DNA from: an uncultured Pelagibacteraceae bacterium
Lineage (GTDB): Bacteria > Pseudomonadota > Alphaproteobacteria > Pelagibacterales > Pelagibacteraceae
DNA length: 64,000 nt
Assembly (NCBI GenBank): GCA_902524995.1
Contig: CABZFJ010000005.1
Coordinates: 1 to 64,000, forward strand
Direction of reading: 5' to 3'
Shown here: positions 52,907 through 61,884 of the stretch, in pieces
How positions within the stretch are numbered: the stretch's first letter is position 1
Layout of the letters: the number at the start of each line of letters is the position of its first letter
The notes under the pieces: generated by a model
Told to the model about the DNA's origin: nothing
The model's database searches: none
Seen by the model: the letters and a program-made list of their open reading frames with translations, nothing else
Translations under genes and position numbers: made by a program

Positions 52907-54340
52907 CTATAATTTTTGTCTAAATTCGTAAGTTTTATTTAATTCATCAATATCAAATGATTCTATTGACCCATTCGTCCATTTAATTTCAACTTTAAAG
53001 TCTTTTTCATCCTGTCTTATTCCATAATGAGCTACTGGTTCCATCTGACAGAGATAACCTGAGCCTGCATCTATTGTTTTTGCATGAATTCTTTTATTGG
53101 ATTTCATTGTTACTGTTGCACCTCTTGCTGGAGCTCCAAATTGATTAAGGGGCTTAATTCTTAAATAACTAAAATTTGTAATATCTGCTTTATATAAAGT
53201 TAAAGGTTGAAATCCCGACTCACCATGTGAAACTAATAATTCTAAAATTCCATCGCCATCAACGTCTGCAACAGCTGCTCCAGTTCCAAGACCAACAGTC
53301 TCTAGACCATTTTCCATTTTAATTTCTTTAAATACTCCGCCCTCTAAAACTTTGAAAAGTTTATTTGGTTCTCCAATATTATTCATAAAAATTTCATCGT
53401 ATCCGTCATTATCAAAGTCAGCTGAAATGACTGTTCTTATTTTTGTAGGATCGTTATATGGAGATGTTGATATATCTTTAAATTTATCTCCATCTAAAAC
53501 ATATGCTCTATGTATTCCATCCCAGTTAGAAGATAAAATATCTAATCTTCCTCTGTATAAAAGATCACTCAGAGCTGTTCCTCTCCCATTTTCAAATCTA
53601 TCTTGAACCGCATACTCTTCAGCAACATCTTGGAAAGATCCTTTAGAATTGTAATATAAAAAGTTATCTCCTCTTTCATTTGCTGCAAAAATATCTGATC
53701 GATCTGAAAGTATATGTCCAGACACTATGGCTCTACCTCCGGTAATTTTATCAATTAATAATGATTTAGCTTGGTCTTTTATTCGATCTCTGATTAATTC
53801 ATAAAATCGAGTTGGACCACCATAATTTGCAACATAAATACCATATGCACCGTCACCTTTTCTATCCACACAAACCACTGACCTTCCAGCTGTTAAGTTT
53901 AATTCATTTTGATTAATTTCTTTTTCAAATAAATCCTCAAATTTATTATTATTTAAATCTATTAATCGATCAGAGTAAATTTTTGATCCACTATATGTAT
54001 CAGTATTTAAAAAATATATTTCTTCATAACCATCTTGATCGATATCACATGCAGCAACACCGATTGTTCTTCTTTCTTCATCTGTAAATATTTTTTCATT
54101 TACAATATTTATTAATTTTCCATCTTTATAAGAGAGTGCTAAATTTTTAAAACCAAAGCCAGTTACCACAAAATCATATTTATTGTCTTTATTAACATCG
54201 GAAACTGATACTCCATAGCTTAATCGAAACTCATTTTCTGAAATTTGATCAGTTATATTTAAGAAAAAATCTTTAGCATTTGCATAACTAAATACTGATA
54301 AAATACTTAGAAAAACGAAGATAATTTTTTTCATAATCAA
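52907..54340 (-). CDS. Secreted FG-GAP/VCBS repeat protein with ASPIC/UnbV-like C-terminus
   Basis: Repeated VxDVNKDNKYDFV, ACDIDQDGYEEIYF, SADFDNDGYDEIFMN, VADVDGDGILELLV; C-terminal RIKPLNQFGAPARGATV. Confidence 0.85.
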   Translation of the reverse strand: MIMKKIIFVFLSILSVFSYANAKDFFLNITDQISENEFRLSYGVSVSDVNKDNKYDFVVTGFGFKNLALSYKDGKLINIVNEKIFTDEERRTIGVAACDIDQDGYEEIYFLNTDTYSGSKIYSDRLIDLNNNKFEDLFEKEINQNELNLTAGRSVVCVDRKGDGAYGIYVANYGGPTRFYELIRDRIKDQAKSLLIDKITGGRAIVSGHILSDRSDIFAANERGDNFLYYNSKGSFQDVAEEYAVQDRFENGRGTALSDLLYRGRLDILSSNWDGIHRAYVLDGDKFKDISTSPYNDPTKIRTVISADFDNDGYDEIFMNNIGEPNKLFKVLEGGVFKEIKMENGLETVGLGTGAAVADVDGDGILELLVSHGESGFQPLTLYKADITNFSYLRIKPLNQFGAPARGATVTMKSNKRIHAKTIDAGSGYLCQMEPVAHYGIRQDEKDFKVEIKWTNGSIESFDIDELNKTYEFRQKL

Positions 54341-54384
54341 GTTCTTTATTGGAATATAAAAATTAATATATGAGATAAATTAGC

Positions 54385-54582
54385 TTATTCGAGTAAGCCT
54401 AAAATTGAATAAATAACTAACCCTATAATTGCAGCAAAGAAAATTAAAAATGAAATTTGACTAAAAATATTATTTTTTGATCTAATTTCCCCCTTCTTAT
54501 ACTTTCTAATCTGAATTATACCAAACCTAATTACTATTAAACCTAGAATTAGTAGTGATACTTTAAATAAAAATTCAACCAT
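54385..54582 (-). CDS. Small two-TM hypothetical protein, 65 aa
   Basis: Two hydrophobic segments; co-oriented with neighbours. Confidence 0.5.
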   Translation of the reverse strand: MVEFLFKVSLLILGLIVIRFGIIQIRKYKKGEIRSKNNIFSQISFLIFFAAIIGLVIYSILGLLE

Positions 54583-54583
54583 A

Positions 54584-55090
54584 TTAAAAACCAGTTGGTA
54601 CCTGCAACATTGGATCTAATGATTTTTTAGTACCTTTGTCATCATAAGCTGCATCTATTAAAAAACATGGGCTAATATCACATTGGTTCCACCCTACTAA
54701 AACTATTTCTCCTGCATTTCTAGTTGGACCACTATTTAGCAAACCGTCAGGATTACTTGGTGTTGTTTTGTATGGGTTTGTTATTTTGCTTTCAAAAACA
54801 TTTATAAAATACTGCGCCCAAACATTGCTGTTTAAATTACCTGCACCCCCTGTAGAACATGTTTTAATATGCTTACTGCTATCTGGACCTTCAGTTAAAT
54901 CAATTCCAGACTGACATTTCAAAATTTCTGCCATAGCATACTTTTGAATCATTTTTTGATTACTAGCCATGGTTTGTTTTTTTGCACCTGCGGTATAACC
55001 ACTATAAGCAACTACACCTACTGCAGATAAGATACCGATTATAGCTACAACCACTAGAAGTTCTATTAATGTAAAGCCTTTATTTTTCAT
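54584..55090 (-). CDS. Type IV pilin/pseudopilin-like protein (start at internal ATG)
   Basis: MKNKGFTLIELLVVVAIIGILSAVGVVAYSGY prepilin peptidase motif; ORF track start 55132 adds 14 residues. Confidence 0.88.
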   Translation of the reverse strand: MKNKGFTLIELLVVVAIIGILSAVGVVAYSGYTAGAKKQTMASNQKMIQKYAMAEILKCQSGIDLTEGPDSSKHIKTCSTGGAGNLNSNVWAQYFINVFESKITNPYKTTPSNPDGLLNSGPTRNAGEIVLVGWNQCDISPCFLIDAAYDDKGTKKSLDPMLQVPTGF

Positions 55091-55628
55091 TTTTATTTGC
55101 TTTGTAATTTTCCATCCATTTTTTAAAAACAATTATAGCATCATTCATGTCTTTTGTTTTATTCGGATGATTTTTTGCTCTACCTAGCATAGTTGCAATA
55201 ACATTTACTTGGTATTTAATTGGTCTTTTTTTTATAGCTGAAACAGTAAACAATGCTTTTTCCTTATCTTTAAAACCTAAACCTTTTAAGGTTGTCTCTG
55301 GTTTATAATCTGAAAATAAAGAAAGATTTAATGGTTTAAATTTTTTATCTTTCATTAGTTTATTCATTGGCATTTTATCAACAATTTCAAAGATATTTTT
55401 TGTATATATATTATCTAAGTCAATTTTTATTGTGCCATCAAAACCAATTAAAGTAACTTTAAATTTTTTTGATTTATCTAATTTTGTTACCAACTTTATA
55501 TATCTTTTGTGAAAACCTTTAATTTCTTTTTGATACAAATCTTTTGATCTTTTATATTCTGGATGACTGTAATTAGGTGTATTGAGGACTAACAATCTAC
55601 ATTTCCATAGATATTTTTTAAAATTCAT
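55080..55628 (-). CDS. Hypothetical protein, N-terminal part DUF4174-like
   Basis: KYLWKCRLLVLNTP...KVTLIGFDGTIK resembles DUF4174; C-terminal part unassigned. Confidence 0.4.
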   Translation of the reverse strand: MNFKKYLWKCRLLVLNTPNYSHPEYKRSKDLYQKEIKGFHKRYIKLVTKLDKSKKFKVTLIGFDGTIKIDLDNIYTKNIFEIVDKMPMNKLMKDKKFKPLNLSLFSDYKPETTLKGLGFKDKEKALFTVSAIKKRPIKYQVNVIATMLGRAKNHPNKTKDMNDAIIVFKKWMENYKANKNEK

Positions 55629-55637
55629 TAAAAAATA

Positions 55638-58229
55638 TTAATTATAAATTTTATCTCTTACAAGCTTACTTAATAAACTATATCCAAGTTCATTCATATG
55701 TAGTGGATCTTCATCATAAAACTTATCATAACCAGCATTTATCATTGGTGTTGTAATATCAACATAATCCCACATTTTTAAATTGGTTAAGTGCTTTTTT
55801 ATCTTTGAATTTGCATCTAAAATTGTTGTCATAAGATCTCTTCTAAAGGGACTAGGCTTAATTGAAATAAAAAAACATTTTGCTTTAGGTAGTTTTTCTT
55901 CAACTTGATTAGAAAACAATGAAAATTCTTTTAATAATTCATCACTATCCATTCCATAACCGATATCATTATCCCCAGCATAAAAGAAAAGATTAGATGG
56001 TTTTAAAGGAGCAACCAATCTATCAAAATATCTTCTACAAGATACTAAAGTAGAACCACCAAAACCTAAATTATAAAGATTATTTGTTGATAAATCATTT
56101 TTGGCATTATCCCACATTTTAAAAGTTGAACTTCCATACAAAGCAACACTGTTATTTGTTTTCGTCTGTTGAAAAGAATTATGTTCTAATTCTCTAACGT
56201 CTAATTCAAACTCCTCTTCAACTGGACTAACTAAATTTACATTAGTTTTCAAATTTTCTATTTTATCTATGTTGTCTTGAACATTTTTAGCTAAATCAAT
56301 AGCCTCTTCTACATAAGATCTAAATTTAGTTCTGTAATTATCTAAGAAGCTTTTCATTTCTTTTTGATTTTCTGGATCTTTGACATGATCACTTATAATT
56401 ATTGGCTCCTTAATAACGGCTGAATATATTGTTTTAGAAACTGGATAATCAAAGTTAGCAAGAGCAATTGGAATTAGTTTTGGTTTAGGATTAAGTTTAA
56501 ATGCAAGATTAAATGCACCAGCTTTAAATGGCCCTGGAGATGTTATTGTTTTATTATCCTCTGTTTCTGAGGTTCCTTCAGGAGCAATTACAATCGGTTT
56601 TTTTTGATTAAATACCTTTTGAGCTTCATCAAAAAGCTTTTGTTTTCTTACTTTCTTTTCTTCATCACTTTCATCCAACTTGTCAGATTCTGGAGTATGG
56701 ACAAAAATGTAATCTAAATTTTCATAATAATTATATCGCCAAAATTCAGTGTTCCGACTTGTTCTAACAATACGTTGACCTCCATCATTATATTTTGGAT
56801 ATAAAATTTTTGAACTAATGAAATGACTATCTATTGAGAATGAATGTCCATTAGCAAGTTGATTGTCATCTATAGCTGCTAAATGATTATAAAAAAAAAT
56901 ATTTGTTGGTTCATCAGGCAAATTTTCCCAACCCTTAATTACATATTTAACATTATCAAAAGCTTTGGTGAAATTAGAGTTAGTTAACTCTCTTAATTTT
57001 GTTTTATCTGAATTATTAGAGGAATTGGATACTCTATTGTAAATAATATTTAATTGGCTATGGAAACGAGACTCTCTTTCTAAATTATTTAAAGTATCTT
57101 TTATTAGACTAGATAATGATTTTTCTATCTCATTTCCTTTTATAATTAATTCATAAACTACATCAAATGCCAATGCATAAGTATGAGTGCTCTTCAATAA
57201 ATGTGGTACGCTATATAACTTAGAACTAGCAGGTATTCGTGCTGTATTATCTTTTAATAATAGATTAACAAATTCTAATTCGTTTTCTGCTGAATACTTT
57301 GTTAAACCAGTAGCACTTTGTTGAAAACGTCCTAGTTGCCACAATTGTCTCTTAAAAATTTTTATAGACAATTCAGGGTCAGAAATAATTAGATTTTCAA
57401 GAGCTTCGTTAGAAATATGTAAAACTTTTGTATCTCTTGTAGATCTAATTGTATATGGATTGAAGAAATCCCCTTTACCAGAAGATAAAGTTAAAGCAAT
57501 ACCGGATCTGGTTAAAGTTCTAAAATTTCGTCTTATTTTTCCATTAATGAAATTATGAAATAAGCCATCAACTTTACCACTTAATAATATCTTTAAACCT
57601 TTAGAAACATCTCCCTCTTTAACTATATTTTGATTTGATGAATACATCTTAATATTACCTAATTTAATAAACTTTTCTAAGTCATTATCGTTAAGAGTTG
57701 AAAAAAAAGTAGCTGATTTAATTCTATGAATATTTGTTATACTTTTTTCAGATGGGATACCCGGAGAAATTTGTATTTCATCATCTTTATATAAAGTGTT
57801 TAAATTTCTTGAAGATACAAGAAGTTGGAAAGAAAAAAACGATATGGCTGAATATAATGTGGAAATAAGTTTACTGTTTTTTTGTTGTAAATCTCTTAAA
57901 TCATCTAATTTTAATGAGATATATTCTGTTCCACCTTCAATTAAAATTTCACCCATAAACCTATTGGGTTGATTGAGCCCAGATATACCTAGAGGTGTTG
58001 CAGGCTTTGTTATTTTTGCAAAGGTGATTGATTTAGTTTCAAAATACTTAGTAAATGTGGCTTTACCTTTAACTAAAAAATAAATGTTTTCTGATATTTG
58101 ATGCTGCTTTGCTAAAACTTTATCACTCTCAGCTACAAAATGGTTTGATTTTCCATCTATTAAATCAAAAGATTCTTTTAGATTTCCTAAATTAAATCCA
58201 TTTTGCTCAAATAATTCGGATAATTTCAT
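55638..58229 (-). CDS. Multidomain protein: cNMP-binding-like regions + PlsC-type acyltransferase + C-terminal SGNH/GDSL hydrolase
   Basis: 863 aa. cNMP-like: NIVKEGDVSKGLKILLSGKVDG and SENIYFLVKGKATF; acyltransferase HLAAID (HX4D), IAPEGTSE, LIPIAL; SGNH ALYGSSTF, NLGFGGST, AGDNDI, DPLHMNELGY. Confidence 0.82.
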   Translation of the reverse strand: MKLSELFEQNGFNLGNLKESFDLIDGKSNHFVAESDKVLAKQHQISENIYFLVKGKATFTKYFETKSITFAKITKPATPLGISGLNQPNRFMGEILIEGGTEYISLKLDDLRDLQQKNSKLISTLYSAISFFSFQLLVSSRNLNTLYKDDEIQISPGIPSEKSITNIHRIKSATFFSTLNDNDLEKFIKLGNIKMYSSNQNIVKEGDVSKGLKILLSGKVDGLFHNFINGKIRRNFRTLTRSGIALTLSSGKGDFFNPYTIRSTRDTKVLHISNEALENLIISDPELSIKIFKRQLWQLGRFQQSATGLTKYSAENELEFVNLLLKDNTARIPASSKLYSVPHLLKSTHTYALAFDVVYELIIKGNEIEKSLSSLIKDTLNNLERESRFHSQLNIIYNRVSNSSNNSDKTKLRELTNSNFTKAFDNVKYVIKGWENLPDEPTNIFFYNHLAAIDDNQLANGHSFSIDSHFISSKILYPKYNDGGQRIVRTSRNTEFWRYNYYENLDYIFVHTPESDKLDESDEEKKVRKQKLFDEAQKVFNQKKPIVIAPEGTSETEDNKTITSPGPFKAGAFNLAFKLNPKPKLIPIALANFDYPVSKTIYSAVIKEPIIISDHVKDPENQKEMKSFLDNYRTKFRSYVEEAIDLAKNVQDNIDKIENLKTNVNLVSPVEEEFELDVRELEHNSFQQTKTNNSVALYGSSTFKMWDNAKNDLSTNNLYNLGFGGSTLVSCRRYFDRLVAPLKPSNLFFYAGDNDIGYGMDSDELLKEFSLFSNQVEEKLPKAKCFFISIKPSPFRRDLMTTILDANSKIKKHLTNLKMWDYVDITTPMINAGYDKFYDEDPLHMNELGYSLLSKLVRDKIYN

Positions 58230-58340
58230 AAGTAAAATTAATAGATATACTTAATTTGAATTTATAAATTAAAAATAAATGCATACCTGGGTTGAAAAGT
58301 TATCAATAGTTTAATTAAATTTTTAAAGTATTTGTCATTC

Positions 58341-58477
58341 GTGAAACGTAAATTAAAAAAAACAAATCAGAACTTAAATTTAAGACGCTTGCAAAAAAGC
58401 CAAAAGTTATAAATCCTAACTATTTCTATTTTTACAATGAAAACGGGAAATTAGTTGGAATTCCTTACGGTAATTAA
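58341..58477 (+). pseudogene. Possible small gene remnant or frameshifted ORF
   Basis: GTG AAACGTAAATTAAAAAAA then, one base back, NKSELKFKTLAKKPKVINPNYFYFYNENGKLVGIPYGN*; frames join at an A8 run. Confidence 0.3.
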
Positions 58478-58480
58478 ATT

Positions 58481-59938
58481 TTATCTCCTTTGAGATAAAC
58501 TAGCGTGTTTATTTAAAACTTCAGCTGAAATAATTTTTGCTTCTGTTGTTTTCTTAACACTCCAGATTTTTTCCTTAGCAATTTTTGTTGATACTTTATT
58601 ATCAACTATTGGTGATGGATAATCCTTACCAATTTCTAAATTTATTCCCTTTTGTTCAATAAATGTTAATTTCCATGGTTCATGAACTAATTTTCCTGGA
58701 ACATTTTTTAATTCTGGAACCCATTTTTTTATAAAATCTCCTGAAGGATCCTGATCAATTGATTGTTTAATTGGATTGTAAATTCTTATTGAATTTATTC
58801 CTGTTGTTCCTGATTGCATTTGAAACTGTGAATAATGTATGCCTGGTTCATAATCTGTAAATAATTTTGCTAAATGTTTTGATGTTTTTTTCCAATCTAG
58901 CCATAATTGATAAGAGGCAAATGAGACCAACATCGCTCTCATCCTAAAATTAATCCATCCATAAGTTCGAAGGTACCTCATACAAGCATCAACAAATGGA
59001 TAACCAGTAGCTCCTTTTTTCCACGCTAAATGATTTTCTTCATTAAAATCATTTTCTCTTATTCCATTATAAGCACTATTCATATTTCTAAATTCAATTT
59101 CTGGTTCATCATATAACTTTTGAATAAAATGACAGTGCCAGGCTAATCGACTTTTAAAAGCAATTAAGGATTTCTTTTTTGAAAAAGATAAATTAGACTT
59201 TAATTTATCGTTAGTTTTTTTAAAAATTTCTTTAATAGAAATATTTCCGAATGCAATATGAGGACTTAATCTAGAACAAGAGGTTTCTCCAGTTATTGGT
59301 GAAGACATTTCTTTTTGGTAATTTTCTGATCTGTCATTAAGAAAAGAGTCTAAAAGTCGAAGTGCGTTTTGTCGCCCGCCAATTTGAATTTTCCCATTTT
59401 CTAAATTGTTTGTTTCTATTTTCGATAAATCTTCTACAAACCTGTCTGAAATAAACTCACAATTCATATTTGAATTGACGATTTCGCTATCAATAAATTT
59501 ATTCCAATTATAAGACCATTTATTTCTAATTCTATGATTTAGTTGAACGCCAAATTGGTTTGATATTTTCCAATTAATTTTTTTTTCTTTAAATAAAAAA
59601 CTAACTTCTTTATCTAAGTTAGTTATGTACATGTTTTTAAATATTATATTTGAATAAACCTCTTTTATTTTAAATTTATCAGTTAAATGACTTAAAATAT
59701 CTAACGTATCTCCATAATATATGTTGAGTTTAGAATTATATTTTACACTTAGTGTTTTTGATAAATCTTCTAATGATGATTTTAAAAAATCTAGATGGAA
59801 TGAGCTTGATGTGGGTAATTTGTGATATTCTTTATCAAATATGTAAATTGGTAAAATCCTCCCTGATTTTACAGCCTCATTAAATGCATCATTATTGGAT
59901 ACACGTAGATCGTTCCTGAACCATACGATTTTGTTCAT
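58481..59938 (-). CDS. phrB: Deoxyribodipyrimidine photolyase / cryptochrome family
   Basis: KIVWFRNDLRVSNNDAF; TSCSRLSPHIAFGNIS; CMRYLRTYGWINFRMRAMLVSF; DYEPGIHYSQFQMQSG. Confidence 0.93.
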   Translation of the reverse strand: MNKIVWFRNDLRVSNNDAFNEAVKSGRILPIYIFDKEYHKLPTSSSFHLDFLKSSLEDLSKTLSVKYNSKLNIYYGDTLDILSHLTDKFKIKEVYSNIIFKNMYITNLDKEVSFLFKEKKINWKISNQFGVQLNHRIRNKWSYNWNKFIDSEIVNSNMNCEFISDRFVEDLSKIETNNLENGKIQIGGRQNALRLLDSFLNDRSENYQKEMSSPITGETSCSRLSPHIAFGNISIKEIFKKTNDKLKSNLSFSKKKSLIAFKSRLAWHCHFIQKLYDEPEIEFRNMNSAYNGIRENDFNEENHLAWKKGATGYPFVDACMRYLRTYGWINFRMRAMLVSFASYQLWLDWKKTSKHLAKLFTDYEPGIHYSQFQMQSGTTGINSIRIYNPIKQSIDQDPSGDFIKKWVPELKNVPGKLVHEPWKLTFIEQKGINLEIGKDYPSPIVDNKVSTKIAKEKIWSVKKTTEAKIISAEVLNKHASLSQRR

Positions 59939-59946
59939 TTTAGTAA

Positions 59947-60138
59947 TTAAAGATTTATTTTAAAAGTTCTTGAGTTCTTATCGTCTGAGACCTTTAAAAT
60001 TTTAAATTTCGAAGTTTTTTCAAGCTTTTGTCCTTTGTTAGTAACAAAAGATTTCATTTTTTTAACTTCGCCTTCAGGCATTTTTCTAGTGTACTTTAAT
60101 GTATGCTTTATTGAACCTACAACAAATATTGTTTTCAT
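59947..60138 (-). CDS. Hypothetical protein, 63 aa
   Basis: Short ORF immediately upstream of the photolyase gene, same strand. Confidence 0.45.
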   Translation of the reverse strand: MKTIFVVGSIKHTLKYTRKMPEGEVKKMKSFVTNKGQKLEKTSKFKILKVSDDKNSRTFKINL

Positions 60139-60407
60139 AAGTTTTTACTTATAAATTAATTATTGAACTGTCTCTGTGACAAAATTTTCCAATTTGACGA
60201 TAAAGGTTTTTAATTATTTTTGATATCGAGAATTTACTATAGAGACAGGTTGTATTCAAATAATATATTTATGAAAAGTATAAATAAATTTATTGAAAAC
60301 GACCTATCAAAATATTATTTTTATAAGTGAAGGAGATGCAAATGCTTGAAATAACGCCACCTGACACTTAGCTGGTGAGATATCACATATTAAAAAAAAC
60401 ACAAACT

Positions 60408-60438
60408 AAATCCATTTGATGGATTTGGCCAAAATGGC
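60408..60438. other. Tandem short hairpins in a long intergenic region
   Basis: AAATCCAT-TTG-ATGGATTT and GCCA-AAA-TGGC back to back; poly-T on the minus strand about a dozen nt beyond. Confidence 0.4.
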
Positions 60439-60449
60439 ATAAAAAGGGG

Positions 60450-60484
60450 AGCTCTTTTGGTGCTAGCCAACTGAGCTGACCCCC
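60450..60484 (-). pseudogene. tRNA-like 5' fragment
   Basis: Reverse strand GGGGGTCAGCTCAGTTGGCTAGCACCAAAAGAGC; D-arm consensus AGCTCAGTTGG without anticodon or T arm. Confidence 0.45.
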
Positions 60485-60485
60485 T

Positions 60486-61634
60486 TTAATAATTTTTAGA
60501 CATATATTCTTTAATTCTCTTAGCACCTTCGATTATATCTTTTGTGCTTCTAGCATATGAGAACCGGATAGTAGAATTTCCTCTTTTTTGATCAAAATCA
60601 ATTCCTGGTGTTATTGCAACATTTGCTTCATCTAAAACTTTTTTACAAAAAGCTAGGCTATCATTTGAATATTCAGAAATATCAACATATATGTAAAAAG
60701 CTCCATCAGGTGGTGAAAACTTTTTTAATCCTGCTTTAGGTAATTCTTCTAAAAGTATCTCTCTATTTTTTTTATATACCTCAACATTCGATTGTAACTC
60801 TTCATTTGCATCTAAAGAAGCAAGAGCTGTAACTTGACTTACGTGTGGTGGACAAACAAACAAATTTTGCGAAAGTCTTTCTACCTGTCTAACATGATCA
60901 TCTGGCACTACCATCCACCCTATTCTCCAACCAGTCATAGAAAAGTACTTCGAAAAGGAATTAATTACATAACAGTTATTTGTAATCTCTAAAGCTGAAG
61001 TTGGATTATTTTCATATTGAATTCCGTGATAAATTTCATCACTAATAAAACTTACATTATTCTCATTTGCTGTATTAATTAAATTCTCTAGCGATTGTTT
61101 ATCTAACATAGACCCAGTTGGATTTGCAGGTGATGCAACAAGAATTCCATTTAAATTATTATTTGTAATATCTGCTGGAACAGGTTGAAATCTATTTCGA
61201 AGTTTAGTTTGAATATCTACTGTTTCCAAACTTAGTGATTTTAGTATTTGTCTATAGCTAGGATAACTTGGAGAACCAATTCCAACTCTGTCTCCACTAT
61301 CAAACAATGCCGAAAAAGATAATATAAAGGCTCCAGAGGAACCTGTTGTAACTACTATTCTATTTGGATTTAAATCTAAATTGTACCAATCTCCATATAA
61401 CTTTGAAATTTTCGTTCTCAGAGCTGGTAGACCAAGTGATACCGTGTAGCCTAGATTGTTTTTATTAATTTCATTTGTAATATAATCTTTTGCAATCTTA
61501 GGTGCTGGTGTTCCTGGCTGCCCTACCTCCATATGAATTATATCTTTACCTTTTTCCTCTGCAATTCTTGCTGATTCCATTACATCCATTACTATAAATG
61601 GATCAACATCTGATCTTTTTGATTTTTTCATCAT
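60486..61634 (-). CDS. Class I/II pyridoxal-phosphate aminotransferase
   Basis: VASPANPTGSM; SFSKYFSMTGWRIGWMV; IRFSYARS. Confidence 0.92.
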   Translation of the reverse strand: MMKKSKRSDVDPFIVMDVMESARIAEEKGKDIIHMEVGQPGTPAPKIAKDYITNEINKNNLGYTVSLGLPALRTKISKLYGDWYNLDLNPNRIVVTTGSSGAFILSFSALFDSGDRVGIGSPSYPSYRQILKSLSLETVDIQTKLRNRFQPVPADITNNNLNGILVASPANPTGSMLDKQSLENLINTANENNVSFISDEIYHGIQYENNPTSALEITNNCYVINSFSKYFSMTGWRIGWMVVPDDHVRQVERLSQNLFVCPPHVSQVTALASLDANEELQSNVEVYKKNREILLEELPKAGLKKFSPPDGAFYIYVDISEYSNDSLAFCKKVLDEANVAITPGIDFDQKRGNSTIRFSYARSTKDIIEGAKRIKEYMSKNY

Positions 61635-61837
61635 TTTATTTGATCTTCACAAAATTTTTTAACTTCATCAGCAGATAGCCTTTCACTCTCAGGTTTATTC
61701 GAATCTAATTCAGCTTTTCCAATTATACACGCTTTAATAGTTTTACTTTTATTAAAACCTGAATAATACTGGGTTGATATATATAAAGCTATCACTCCAA
61801 GTATTATAATTATCGAAACTTTTAAATTATTACTCAT
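61631..61837 (-). CDS. Hypothetical single-TM protein, 68 aa
   Basis: N-terminal TM; overlaps the aminotransferase start by 4 bp. Confidence 0.5.
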   Translation of the reverse strand: MSNNLKVSIIIILGVIALYISTQYYSGFNKSKTIKACIIGKAELDSNKPESERLSADEVKKFCEDQIK

Positions 61838-61884
61838 CAGTAAATTTAATTTTTATTTATACCAAATAATAGTAGACTTTAATT

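Noticed and set aside
58355-58362. Programmed -1 frameshift at A8
   Set aside because: Not accepted as a feature: no known downstream structure or homologous fusion; kept only as a low-interest finding because an indel or decay is simpler.
60167-60248. 8-bp inverted repeat as insertion-sequence ends
   Set aside because: No transposase between the repeats (only 66 bp) and no target-site duplication evident.
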